64,000 nt of DNA from assembly GCA_965220345.1 (NCBI GenBank), contig OZ244822.1:2666001-2730000 (forward strand), read 5' to 3'. Numbering within the stretch: the first letter of the stretch is position 1; the number at the start of each line of letters is the position of its first letter. The translations under genes were made by a program, and so were the position numbers. Of the stretch, positions 32,241 through 40,793 are shown piece after piece. Source of the DNA: Aldehydirespirator sp965220345 (GTDB taxonomy: Bacteria > Actinomycetota > Acidimicrobiia > Acidimicrobiales > Aldehydirespiratoraceae). Under the pieces are notes generated by a model. It was not told where the DNA came from. It made no database searches and saw nothing but the letters and a program-made list of their open reading frames with translations.

Positions 32241-34634
32241 ATGCACAATTGGGTGATGAGTCCACGCCCAAGAGCCGCTTTTTCGGCTGCTCTCATGGTT
32301 GCGGTTTTGGCTGCGGGTTGTTCATATGAGCTGCGTGATGTGACCTTCGATGTGGAAAGGCTTGTTACTGCACAATCGTCACGCGTCTATGACCGCAACG
32401 GCGTGCTCATCACTGAACTAAGAGGAGAGCAGCGTCGCACCGATGTAACCGATATCGCTGACATTCCCGAAGTGGTGCGTAACGCAGTTGTCGCCATTGA
32501 AGACGAACGCTTCTATGAACATGATGGTGCTGACCTCAAAGCCATTCTGCGAGCAGCTCGTAGCAACGTAGCTAGCGGTGGGATTAGCCAGGGCGGTTCG
32601 ACCATCACCCAGCAATATGTCGGCAATGTCTTTCTTGACCGCTCCGATGAAACCCTGACACGCAAAATTGAAGAGTATTTTTTGGCTCGCCGTTTCGAGC
32701 AGTTCTTCACGAAAAATTTTATCTTGTTGCGTTACCTGAACTGGGTGTATTTCGGCAACGGGGCATACGGTATCGAAGCCGCTGCTAGGCAGTATTTCGG
32801 TGCTCCCGCCTGCGAGTTGGTTACTACCGCGGCTGAGCGTGGCATCGGCAATTGTCTCAAGGTCAGCGAACTCAACTTAGAACAGGCTGCCCTGCTAGCC
32901 GGTTTGATACAGCGTCCGAGTGCTTTCGATCCTTACCGCAACCCGCAAGATGCCAGACGGCGACGAAATCTGGTGCTTGACCGAATGCTGTTCAACGGGT
33001 TCATAACTGCAGTTGATCATGAACGCGCTAGCGACGAACCGATTGTGCTAATCGAAGATATTCCGGTGCTGGAGCAGCGTTACCCGGCCGCGTATTTCGT
33101 GGAAGACGTGAAGCAGTGGTTCTTGGATAATCCTGATTTTGGACCTACCCGCGAATACCGCACGCAACTGCTGTTTGAAGGCGGTCTCGATATTTACACA
33201 ACCATTGATCTCGGTTTGCAAGCCCGTGCAGAAGCTGCTGTTGAAGCAATCCTGCCCAACAATGCCACCAACCCTGACGCAGCCGCAACCGTTTTAGGTC
33301 TCGGCGACAACGACAACGGTCATGTGCTGGCGATGGTCGGCGGACGTGATTTCTTTGGTGATGCCGATGATGCCAAGTTCAACCTGGCTAGCGGCAAAGG
33401 CAGACAAGCAGGGTCTGCCATGAAACCCATTGCTCTGGCCACGGCTTTGACCCGAGGTTTTCAGGTGACCGAAACCTATGACGCTCCTAATCAGATCGAG
33501 ATTGACCGTCCCGATGTGTGCGGGCCGGTGTGGACCGTTCGAGGTGGGCTGGGTTCACAGCCCGAAGAGCCGGTGGAGGTCAACCTGATTGAGGCAACGC
33601 AACGCTCAATCAACACGGTGTATGCACAGCTCATGGTGGACATCCGTCCGTCCAACTTCGTGACTATGGCCGAACGGTTAGGTCTTGAACAAAGCCGCAT
33701 CGCGCCGGTGTGCGCTGGTGTGCTCGGCACAGAAGATGTCAACACTGTGGAACTAGCGACGATCTTTTCGACTTTCGCTCGTTCGGGACGGCGGGTAGAT
33801 CCGGTGATGGTTACCAGGATCACCGAACCTGACGGCACCGCGCTCTACCGTCACATCAGCGATGCCGTGCCGGTGTTGAATGCTGCGGTTGCTGAGCAGA
33901 TCAACTGGGTGCTTGAAGGAACCATCACGAGAGGCACCGGCAGGCGTGCTGCGATTGATCGGCCAGCCGCTGGCAAGACCGGCACCGCACAAAACTATGC
34001 GGATGCGACTTTCGTGGGATACACCCCTCAGCGGGCGGCGGCGGTGTGGGTGGGTTTCCCAGATGCTCAGATACCTATGAGACCGCCCACTACCAACATC
34101 GAAGTAGCGGGAGGCACCTACCCGGCGGAGATTTGGCGTGAGATCATGCTCGCCGCTCATGACGGGATCCCGCCTGCGGGTTTGCCGTCGGTGCCGGTAA
34201 TCACTCTGCCGCCACAACAACCCACCACTGTGGTGATTCCTGATCTTGCGGGACTTCAATGGGGCGAGGCTGAACTCGCTGCTCTACTCAGCGAGCTTCA
34301 GCTTGTTGTGGTGGCGGTAGAAGTGGAGACGGCTGATTTTGTGCCGGGCACGATCATCAGGCAGGCACCGCCAGCAGGATCTGAGCAGCGCAGCGGGATC
34401 ACCGTGACCGTGGAAGTAGCAGTGGCAGCGAGTCCACCGACGACTGAGCCGGTGATCCCCGATGCTGAACAGGTACCTGAACCAGTGATCCCCGATCCTG
34501 TGTCACCTGATACTGACCCGGTGCCTGACCCAGTGCCATCCGATACTGAGCCGGTGTCATCCGTTGCTGAGCAGGCACCTGCAACACCGCAGTTAGCTGA
34601 TGTGCATGTCTCGCAGGGAACCCCGGGCACATGA
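32241..34634 (+). CDS. Class A penicillin-binding protein with PASTA domain
   Basis: A 797-residue bifunctional peptidoglycan synthase. The glycosyltransferase domain spans about 50 to 240 with the catalytic IEDERFYEHDGADLKA near 88 and GGSTITQQYVGN near 116. The transpeptidase domain has SxxK at Ser392-Lys395 (GSAMKP), SIN near 450 and KTGTAQ near 580. A single PASTA domain follows near 660 to 725 (IPDLAGLQWGEAELAALL, then IIRQAPPAGSEQRSG), then a Pro/Asp/Glu tail with VIPD and PSDTEP repeats. The N-terminus is unusual: instead of a plain transmembrane anchor it reads MVAVLAAGCSYE, a lipobox-like site. The start at 32241 lacks a clear Shine-Dalgarno; ATG at 32256 is an alternative. It follows the selenoprotein gene by 39 bp and overlaps the next gene (ATGA). 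Confidence 0.92.
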   Translation: MHNWVMSPRPRAAFSAALMVAVLAAGCSYELRDVTFDVERLVTAQSSRVYDRNGVLITELRGEQRRTDVTDIADIPEVVRNAVVAIEDERFYEHDGADLKAILRAARSNVASGGISQGGSTITQQYVGNVFLDRSDETLTRKIEEYFLARRFEQFFTKNFILLRYLNWVYFGNGAYGIEAAARQYFGAPACELVTTAAERGIGNCLKVSELNLEQAALLAGLIQRPSAFDPYRNPQDARRRRNLVLDRMLFNGFITAVDHERASDEPIVLIEDIPVLEQRYPAAYFVEDVKQWFLDNPDFGPTREYRTQLLFEGGLDIYTTIDLGLQARAEAAVEAILPNNATNPDAAATVLGLGDNDNGHVLAMVGGRDFFGDADDAKFNLASGKGRQAGSAMKPIALATALTRGFQVTETYDAPNQIEIDRPDVCGPVWTVRGGLGSQPEEPVEVNLIEATQRSINTVYAQLMVDIRPSNFVTMAERLGLEQSRIAPVCAGVLGTEDVNTVELATIFSTFARSGRRVDPVMVTRITEPDGTALYRHISDAVPVLNAAVAEQINWVLEGTITRGTGRRAAIDRPAAGKTGTAQNYADATFVGYTPQRAAAVWVGFPDAQIPMRPPTTNIEVAGGTYPAEIWREIMLAAHDGIPPAGLPSVPVITLPPQQPTTVVIPDLAGLQWGEAELAALLSELQLVVVAVEVETADFVPGTIIRQAPPAGSEQRSGITVTVEVAVAASPPTTEPVIPDAEQVPEPVIPDPVSPDTDPVPDPVPSDTEPVSSVAEQAPATPQLADVHVSQGTPGT

Positions 34635-35239
34635 CTGTCAACCCCCCAGGCGAGTCAGAGTCACCGGCGGACACACCGAAGCAGAAGCCCGGAGGCTGGA
34701 GGTTGGCTGGGCGCTGGCTAGCCGGGCTTTTCATTGCAGGCAGCTTCGTGTTTTGGGCGTGGGCTTTTTCGCCTTGGGCTCGTAGCGAGAACCCGGCTCG
34801 TCTTGATGACCGAGATTTCGTGGCATGGGCCGATCAGCGCTGCGCTGAAGCCCAAGAAGTGATTAACGCCCTGCCTTCAGCACGTCAGGCAGCTTCACGG
34901 ACCCAGCGAGCTGATGACATCGACAGTGGCAGCAACGCTGTAGCGGCGCTCGTAACGGACCTTCGTCGGCGTGCTAACTCGTCGCTGGCTGACACAACGC
35001 TCAGCGAAGGTCCCGCTGATAGTGAACTAGTGCGTGACTGGCTTGCGGACTGGGATGTCTATTTGGCTGATCGCCGCAACCACACCGTCAAGTTACGCAC
35101 CGCAAGCGCTGACACGCCCGACAGAGAACTGCGTTTCTTGCTTTTGGACATGACCGAAGGCAGCACCTACACCGAGCGCATGGACGGCTTCGCAAGACTT
35201 AACAACATGGACAACTGCCAAGTCCCCGGCGATGTCTAA
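34631..35239 (+). CDS. Single-pass membrane protein, unknown function
   Basis: A 202-residue protein starting in the stop codon of the PBP gene (4-bp overlap). Residues 1 to 22 are polar, 23 to 46 a membrane helix (LAGRWLAGLFIAGSFVFWAWAF), and the rest is an acidic extracytoplasmic domain with two Cys (RCAEAQ near residue 71 and NCQVP near the end) that could form a disulfide. The family is not recognised. Its coupling to a class A PBP suggests a role in cell-wall growth, by context only. Confidence 0.7.
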   Translation: MTVNPPGESESPADTPKQKPGGWRLAGRWLAGLFIAGSFVFWAWAFSPWARSENPARLDDRDFVAWADQRCAEAQEVINALPSARQAASRTQRADDIDSGSNAVAALVTDLRRRANSSLADTTLSEGPADSELVRDWLADWDVYLADRRNHTVKLRTASADTPDRELRFLLLDMTEGSTYTERMDGFARLNNMDNCQVPGDV

Positions 35240-35295
35240 CCCACTAACTCCGACCCACGAGCGCGTAGCGTCACTCATCTGTCCGTCCACTGCGG

Positions 35296-35916
35296 TCAAT
35301 CGGCTCTTGGCAGCATTTTCAAGAATCGCGGACCGAACTCAATTAGCAGCGGTGCCCGCAGAGCCGCCTCAATCGAAACTGGATCGACATTGATGCCATA
35401 GACACGCTGCAAGCGCTCAACAATCCATTCAGGTGTCGTCGGACGATCCAGTTCGTAGTCATCGAAGATATTTCTGATGTCAGCAGCAAAAACTTCTGAG
35501 GTTTGTCCCAACCACGGATTTTTCCACCCTGTACAACCCCGACTAAATCCGCGGTCGTTACGCAAGACGTAACGTCTGGTGTCGCTCAAGACTGCGAACT
35601 CGGTGAAGGCGATGTCGAACAGCTTGCCGCGACGGACTATGCGCTGTCGCCTGCGTTGTCGCCACCTCTCGACAGGCGTCACTTTATCGGTATAGAAAAA
35701 CAGTGCGCTACGAGCGCCGTCACACTCGAGTCCAGCATGAAGCGCTTTGTCTTGATCGTCCGCCTCCCAGCTTGTGGCCGCAACGTGATCCCGGTCTGTG
35801 CGCGAGAAGTGATCTTCGCCTGTCAGCCTGAGACGATCGCTGCCGACTCCAGAATCCAGATCCGACAACTCGCAAGTCACGCCAAGAGCAGTCACACGGC
35901 AAATGAGCATCGGCAA
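35296..35916 (-). CDS. Paralogue of the 21404-22024 protein (cassette copy 2, gene B)
   Basis: A 206-residue protein of the same length as the copy at 21404, with matching blocks throughout: LGVTCELSDLD, LTGEDH, CDGARSALF, RRYVLRNDRGFSR, NPWL, and RVYGINVDPVSIEAALRAPLLIEFGPR. Differences are spread evenly and keep the frame, so this copy is probably still under selection or decayed only recently. It begins at TTG (35916), 3 nt after the remnant stop of the decayed gene A; ATG at 35910 is also possible. It points toward the PBP operon, convergent with the 34631 gene. Confidence 0.72.
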   Translation of the reverse strand: MPMLICRVTALGVTCELSDLDSGVGSDRLRLTGEDHFSRTDRDHVAATSWEADDQDKALHAGLECDGARSALFFYTDKVTPVERWRQRRRQRIVRRGKLFDIAFTEFAVLSDTRRYVLRNDRGFSRGCTGWKNPWLGQTSEVFAADIRNIFDDYELDRPTTPEWIVERLQRVYGINVDPVSIEAALRAPLLIEFGPRFLKMLPRAD

Positions 35917-35919
35917 ACG

Positions 35920-36362
35920 CTAACGCAGGTTGCTGATCTCTTAAGCGCATGTACTGACTCTTCGTTGCCTGCGTGCGCCAATGACAGGTATCGGGAAGAA
36001 CTTGAAAGCATCCTCACGACTGTAGATGCACTGTTACATAGGCTAGATCAAGACATCGGCTTCTAGAGTTCGAAGTATTTACCCAATTACCGTGCCCCGA
36101 CTCATCATTGCCCGAGTGATGTGGCCAGTGGGCTCTTGACCCGAACCTGAAGTTGCGTCCAGGCCAAGTTGCAGTTCGGGCACCGTAATGATCAGGGGTT
36201 ATCCACTCCCCTAGCGCGGAGTTGCCCGTATCAGACGATAAGATCCGACGTAATCGAAAGTATCGGCCTTAAGTTCGGGCTCGCTGGCAGCGGTCTAAGC
36301 CAACATGGAACGGCTATCAAGGCAACAGCTGAAATCGAGAATTTCGCTAGGAAACGGCGAAT
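35920..36362 (-). pseudogene. Decayed copy of the secreted Cys-rich protein (cassette copy 2, gene A)
   Basis: On the minus strand this region aligns with 20816-21400. Stretches such as CATTACGGTGCCCGA and GAGCCCACTGGCCACATCAC are identical, and overall the match is high. Three lesions are visible: the start codon ATG is ATT at 36362-36360; an in-frame TAG occurs in the signal-peptide region where the intact copy has TCG before ACCGCTGCC; and about 155 bp present in copy 1 (from GTGCCAGTGC to GTCCACG) are missing, joining AGAGATCAG directly to CAACCTGCGTTAG. The final codons and stop are kept. The gene can no longer make the secreted protein. Confidence 0.85.
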
Positions 36363-36398
36363 TACTTTACTTTGAACCCATTATTACAAGTAACACGC

Positions 36399-38612
36399 AT
36401 GAACCGCCTTCCGTTTTCGCGTAACCGCACGACAGTCGGTTGGGTTGTCGCTTTTGCTCTGCTCGCCTCTTCGCTGTTCGCGGCATCAGCATCCGCGCAA
36501 CAGGCAGCCCCTTACACAGACGTGACCTCAGGGGCGTATTACGAGCAGCCGGTGCAGGCGTTAGCATCCACCAAAGTCTTTGAGGGCACCGAATGCGGAG
36601 AGGCACAGTTCTGCCCGGAGCGTCCGTTGCTTCGTTGGGAGATGGCGGTCTGGCTGGTGCGAGCTTTGCAGGGCAGCGATCCTGCTCCAGTGACCTCTGC
36701 ACGTTTCTCGGATGTGAGCGCCAGCGACTGGTATGCGGCTCATGTAGAGCAAATGTTGCAGCTTGGAGTGACCACAGGCTGCGGCGACGGAACGAAGTTC
36801 TGTCCCAACGATAATGTGACCCGCGCGTCGATGGCAGTGTTTTTGACTCGTGCCTACAAATACAAGGGCGGCAGTCATATCAAGTTCGCTGATGTCGCTC
36901 CAGATGCGTGGTACGCCAGTCAAGTCCAAAGCTTGGCGCATTATGGGGTGACCACAGGATGCGGCACTGCTGGCACTCACTTCTGTCCTAGCCAGCAAGT
37001 CAACCGTGCTCAGATGGCGACGTTCTTGCATCGAGCGGCAACTGCTGAGCCGGGAGCTAACCGGCAGCAAACCTCAGCATCCACAGGTTGTGTGTTCAGC
37101 AAGCAAGCCGAGCGTTTGCAGTCGGCCGTGTATCAGGTTCACACCTCAGACGGGATCGGCACTGCGTTCTACATCGGTAGCAGCGAATGGCTGACCGCGG
37201 AACATGTGATCACAGGCAAGTCCTCTGTGACTCTCCGCAACGGCTCAAAGACGGTGACAGCCACTATCAAAGCCAGCGACCCAAGCAGCGACTTAGCGCT
37301 CCTGTCGGGTGGTGCCGCTGATGAAGCGCTCGCACTCGGCGAGCAGTCATCTCTCGGAATATCCGAAGACGTGTATGTGCTCGGGTTCCCGCTGTATCAA
37401 GCATCCAGCCCAGCCGTATCCAAAGGAATCGTGTCACGGTTCGAGACTGACCCAGGCAGCGGCAAACAAATCGTGACCGACGCAGCCGTCAACCCAGGCA
37501 ACAGCGGCGGACCATTGATGGATGTGTGCGGCACAGTATTCGGGGTGGTGTCCTCGAAACTGGTCGGCGAAGATGTCGACAACATCGGCTACGCCGCAGT
37601 TGTTGACCCTGTAATCCTCAAAAGCTTGCGAGCAACAGGCACTAGCTCTAGCTCAAAATCACAAGGCAGCACCACCACAAACTCAGGAAGTTCAAGCTCG
37701 AATGCAGGCTCCAATCAGATAACTGCTGGATGGGAGAGCGGAACAGACGATGGCCTGGTGTATGCCGTCACATACCCAAGCCTTACCACCGCCAGAGACG
37801 ACGATTACTTGATGGTTAGATGCCTGTCGGGTGAGGTGGACGTGTTGGTGGTGGCATCGACGGTTAACCCGTGGAAAAGTGTTTCGGGCAGCGTCTTGGG
37901 TAGTTATATGGTCGCTCCACACGGTTTCTTTACCGATACCTGGAGCAGTTCCCAGAGAAATAACTACCGTGAGGAGAACGTCATCCTGGTGGAATGGGGC
38001 CCCAGCGTGAGTGGTGGCGCTCTTTTTGCTCCTGATTACGACACGGTGGAAGACCTTGTGAATCTCCTGCGGTTGGAGACAGGCGATCTAGTGATCAGTG
38101 GACTCACAGGCGGCGGCAGTGAGGATAGCTGGGCATCCGTGTTCCCGATTGATGGTGCTACCTCACACATAGATCGAGTAATAGATGCTTGCGGTTGGAC
38201 ATACATTGACGATGACGACCCTCCCGCAGCTCCAGGATCAACCCCAATTCCAGCGGGGGCTACTCGCATCCCGACGACCGGCGAACCAGCGAGCTTCACT
38301 CCTCGCTGCGCTTACCGATACATATGGGATACCGCTCCTAGGATTGAAATTCTTTGGGTTGTTGGGCAAAGCAACTTTGACTACGCCACCCGACGCTTTG
38401 ATGTAGAGGTGCGTGAAGTGTCTACAGGCCGCACAGTGAAGGACCCTTTTAATTTGGTGCTCAAATCAGACACAGATTGGAAATATTTACTCGGAGTGAC
38501 ACCCAACCCAGGACAGGTGTATGAGGTTCGAGTAAAAGATAATGATGATTATCGGGTTGACAGAGACTGGTCTGCCTGGGCTTCAACGAACCGCTGCCCT
38601 GCTCAACGCTAA
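36399..38612 (+). CDS. SLH-domain trypsin-like serine protease
   Basis: A 737-residue secreted protein from the ATG at 36399 (a TTG nine codons upstream is less likely). The signal peptide ends near ASASA-QQ. Three SLH-type modules follow at about 40 to 215, each with FSDVSASDWYAAHVEQM-like and GCGDGTKFCPNDNVTRASMAVFL-like parts; this Cys-containing SLH variant is frequent in actinobacteria. SLH modules attach proteins to secondary cell-wall polymers. A trypsin/DegP-like domain comes next with His269 (TAEHVI), Asp298 (SSDLALL) and Ser369 (NPGNSGGPL), a complete triad. A Ser-rich linker near 420 to 440 leads to about 290 residues of unassigned beta-rich sequence. It is monocistronic. Confidence 0.85.
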   Translation: MNRLPFSRNRTTVGWVVAFALLASSLFAASASAQQAAPYTDVTSGAYYEQPVQALASTKVFEGTECGEAQFCPERPLLRWEMAVWLVRALQGSDPAPVTSARFSDVSASDWYAAHVEQMLQLGVTTGCGDGTKFCPNDNVTRASMAVFLTRAYKYKGGSHIKFADVAPDAWYASQVQSLAHYGVTTGCGTAGTHFCPSQQVNRAQMATFLHRAATAEPGANRQQTSASTGCVFSKQAERLQSAVYQVHTSDGIGTAFYIGSSEWLTAEHVITGKSSVTLRNGSKTVTATIKASDPSSDLALLSGGAADEALALGEQSSLGISEDVYVLGFPLYQASSPAVSKGIVSRFETDPGSGKQIVTDAAVNPGNSGGPLMDVCGTVFGVVSSKLVGEDVDNIGYAAVVDPVILKSLRATGTSSSSKSQGSTTTNSGSSSSNAGSNQITAGWESGTDDGLVYAVTYPSLTTARDDDYLMVRCLSGEVDVLVVASTVNPWKSVSGSVLGSYMVAPHGFFTDTWSSSQRNNYREENVILVEWGPSVSGGALFAPDYDTVEDLVNLLRLETGDLVISGLTGGGSEDSWASVFPIDGATSHIDRVIDACGWTYIDDDDPPAAPGSTPIPAGATRIPTTGEPASFTPRCAYRYIWDTAPRIEILWVVGQSNFDYATRRFDVEVREVSTGRTVKDPFNLVLKSDTDWKYLLGVTPNPGQVYEVRVKDNDDYRVDRDWSAWASTNRCPAQR

Positions 38613-38808
38613 CCGCTCTACCTCACACCTCGGCTTGCGCCTCCGGGTTGCTGTCTTGTTTCTTGGTTCGAAGCAAGCAGAAAGATATTGGCGCTGCGCG
38701 TTCATCCTTTCATCATTGCGGAGCGGTCTTTCAACTTAGCAGAGCCCTGCTTGCATTAAGAGCGACCAACCAGCTTCTAGTTCGTATTGGAGAGATCTGG
38801 GCTGAGTG

Positions 38809-39405
38809 TCAGCGGGAGAGGTTGGGGGATTCTGGTACGCAGAAACGCCATGGCAGGTCGCTGCCGTTGGTGAGGCCGATTCTTGTGGTGACCACTGGAT
38901 CGGTCGGGGGTGACTCGCCGTCGTCGAGAATGGTCACGCCCTGGTCGCCGCTGACAAGGCCAGCACCGTTAAGAGTGCCGTCGATGCCGAGCGCTTGGGT
39001 GAGCTTGGCAGGGCCGCTGCACAGATCACGGTCACGGCGAGCGACCGCTCCCCTAGCGGCATACATCGCATCAAGGCCTTCCAACGGTGTCAGCGCCCGC
39101 AGCAGCACAGCCGCAGCTACCCCATCAGCTTCGACCACCACGTTGGCGCACCAGTGCATCCCATAAGTGAAATAGACATACAAACGACCCGGCGGGCCAA
39201 ACATGGTCTCGTTGCGCTTAGTGCGATGCCGGTGAGCATGACTACCGGGATCGTCGACACCCCGATAAGCCTCCACCTCCACGATCCGCCCGGCCCGTCC
39301 GTCCGACACGGCCAGAACCTTGTTGAGCATCTCGGGTGCCACCTCCAGCGCATTGCGCTCATAGAAGCCACGACCCATCCTTTGAGCACAACGAAAACGG
39401 CTCAC
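38809..39405 (-). CDS. DNA-3-methyladenine glycosylase (Mpg/AAG type)
   Basis: A 198-residue AAG-type base-excision glycosylase, which removes 3-methyladenine and related damaged bases. Visible landmarks are the opening GRGFYERNALEVAPEMLNKVL, the catalytic IVEVEAYRGVDDPGSHA (Glu in EVEAY), RNETMFGPPGRLYVYFTYGMHWCANVV, and CSGPAKLTQALGI. It starts with GTG at 39405 overlapping the argH stop (GTGA), so it is the last gene of the arginine operon; an internal ATG (10th codon) is a weaker option. Confidence 0.9.
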   Translation of the reverse strand: MSRFRCAQRMGRGFYERNALEVAPEMLNKVLAVSDGRAGRIVEVEAYRGVDDPGSHAHRHRTKRNETMFGPPGRLYVYFTYGMHWCANVVVEADGVAAAVLLRALTPLEGLDAMYAARGAVARRDRDLCSGPAKLTQALGIDGTLNGAGLVSGDQGVTILDDGESPPTDPVVTTRIGLTNGSDLPWRFCVPESPNLSR

Positions 39406-40790
39406 CTCAGGCGGGTGGTGTCAGTGTTGATACGGCTGCGGAACCTCTCGAGTTGAGCAGCCACCGCCTCGGTGCCGCCAGCACCATGCGTGTTGCGCCG
39501 CCCAGCAAAAGAAGCCGCCTTCTCAAACAGCGCTTCAGCCTCGGCGGGCAGCCTTTCATCGGCGGCCACCAAATCCGCTAGCGCTCCTTCGCCGTCTAAT
39601 GCACGCCGTACCAGACCCGCTACCACAGCATGAGCTTCACGGAACGGAGTTCCATGCGTAACCAGCACCTCAGCCAAGTCAGCAGCCGCGGCATACGGTG
39701 ACGATGCCGCAAGCTGCAACCGCTGAATATCGAAACGTAGTGTGGCTATCAAACCGTTGAGAGCCGCTAAAGTCAGCCGAACCGTATCAACCGCATCGAA
39801 CAGCGGTTCTTTATCTTCTTGTAGGTCTTTGGCGTATGACAACGGCAGACCTTTGAGTGTCGCCATCAAACCTGTGAGATGCCCAATCAAGCGACCGGCT
39901 TTAGCGCGAGCCAGTTCCGCCACATCTGGGTTCTTCTTTTGAGGCAGCATGGATGAGCCGGTGGCGTAAGCATCATCAAGCTCCACGAAACCGAACTCCG
40001 CTGACGACCAGATCACTAACTCTTCACCGATCCGACTGAGATGCAAACCCAGCATCGCCAACGCATACAGAGCATCAACCACGAAATCACGGTCAGAGAC
40101 CGCATCAAGACTGTTATCAAAAACCTTCGAAAATCCGAGTTCGGCTGCGGTAAACGCCGGATCCAGCGGCAAAGAAGACCCAGCCAACGCGCCCGCACCC
40201 AACGGCGAAACGTCACCACGATGCCGAGCCTCTACCAGCCGATCAAAATCGCGTGCCAAAGCCCAACCGTGTGCCAACAAATGATGAGCCAACAAAACCG
40301 GCTGAGCTTGCTGCAAATGCGTGTATCCCGGCATCAAAGTCTCGCCAGCCTCAAGCGCACGAGCCAGCAACGTCCGCTGAAACTCAAGCACCGCCTCAGC
40401 CACATCATTGAGCGCACTCCGTGTCCAGAGGCGCAGGTCAGTTGCTACCTGATCGTTGCGGCTGCGTCCAGTGTGGAGTTTGGCACCAGCAGGTGTTAGT
40501 TCAGTGACCCGACGCTCAACTGCGGTATGAATGTCCTCATCACCAGCCGCAGCCACGAAACGGCCGTCAGCTATTTCGGCTTCCACTATGTCGAGAGCTT
40601 CACAGATAGCGTCACATTCATCGCTGGTGAGCAAACTCACAGCCGCCAGCATCTTGGCGTGAGCTCGTGACCCGGCGATGTCCTCACGAAACATACGCCG
40701 ATCAAAAGGCAGACTGTCGTTGAGGGCTCTAAGCGCTTCGGCGGGATCTCCATCAAAGCGCTGCTGCCACAGCGTGTCATGAGAGTCCAT
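39402..40790 (-). CDS. argH: Argininosuccinate lyase
   Basis: A 462-residue fumarase-superfamily lyase that splits argininosuccinate into arginine and fumarate, the last step of arginine synthesis. The superfamily signature GSSMLPQKKNPDV lies near 280, and HTGRSRNDQVATDLRLW near 107 and GYTHLQQAQPVLLAHHLLAHGWALARD (a region around 158) are typical. Length is normal. It follows argG by 3 bp and overlaps the DNA glycosylase gene by 4 bp. Confidence 0.96.
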   Translation of the reverse strand: MDSHDTLWQQRFDGDPAEALRALNDSLPFDRRMFREDIAGSRAHAKMLAAVSLLTSDECDAICEALDIVEAEIADGRFVAAAGDEDIHTAVERRVTELTPAGAKLHTGRSRNDQVATDLRLWTRSALNDVAEAVLEFQRTLLARALEAGETLMPGYTHLQQAQPVLLAHHLLAHGWALARDFDRLVEARHRGDVSPLGAGALAGSSLPLDPAFTAAELGFSKVFDNSLDAVSDRDFVVDALYALAMLGLHLSRIGEELVIWSSAEFGFVELDDAYATGSSMLPQKKNPDVAELARAKAGRLIGHLTGLMATLKGLPLSYAKDLQEDKEPLFDAVDTVRLTLAALNGLIATLRFDIQRLQLAASSPYAAAADLAEVLVTHGTPFREAHAVVAGLVRRALDGEGALADLVAADERLPAEAEALFEKAASFAGRRNTHGAGGTEAVAAQLERFRSRINTDTTRLR

Positions 40791-40793
40791 GAC

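Noticed and set aside
22024..35296. A mobile element bounded by the inverted cassettes
   Set aside because: The interior is core metabolism and wall synthesis with no integrase, transposase or target duplication.
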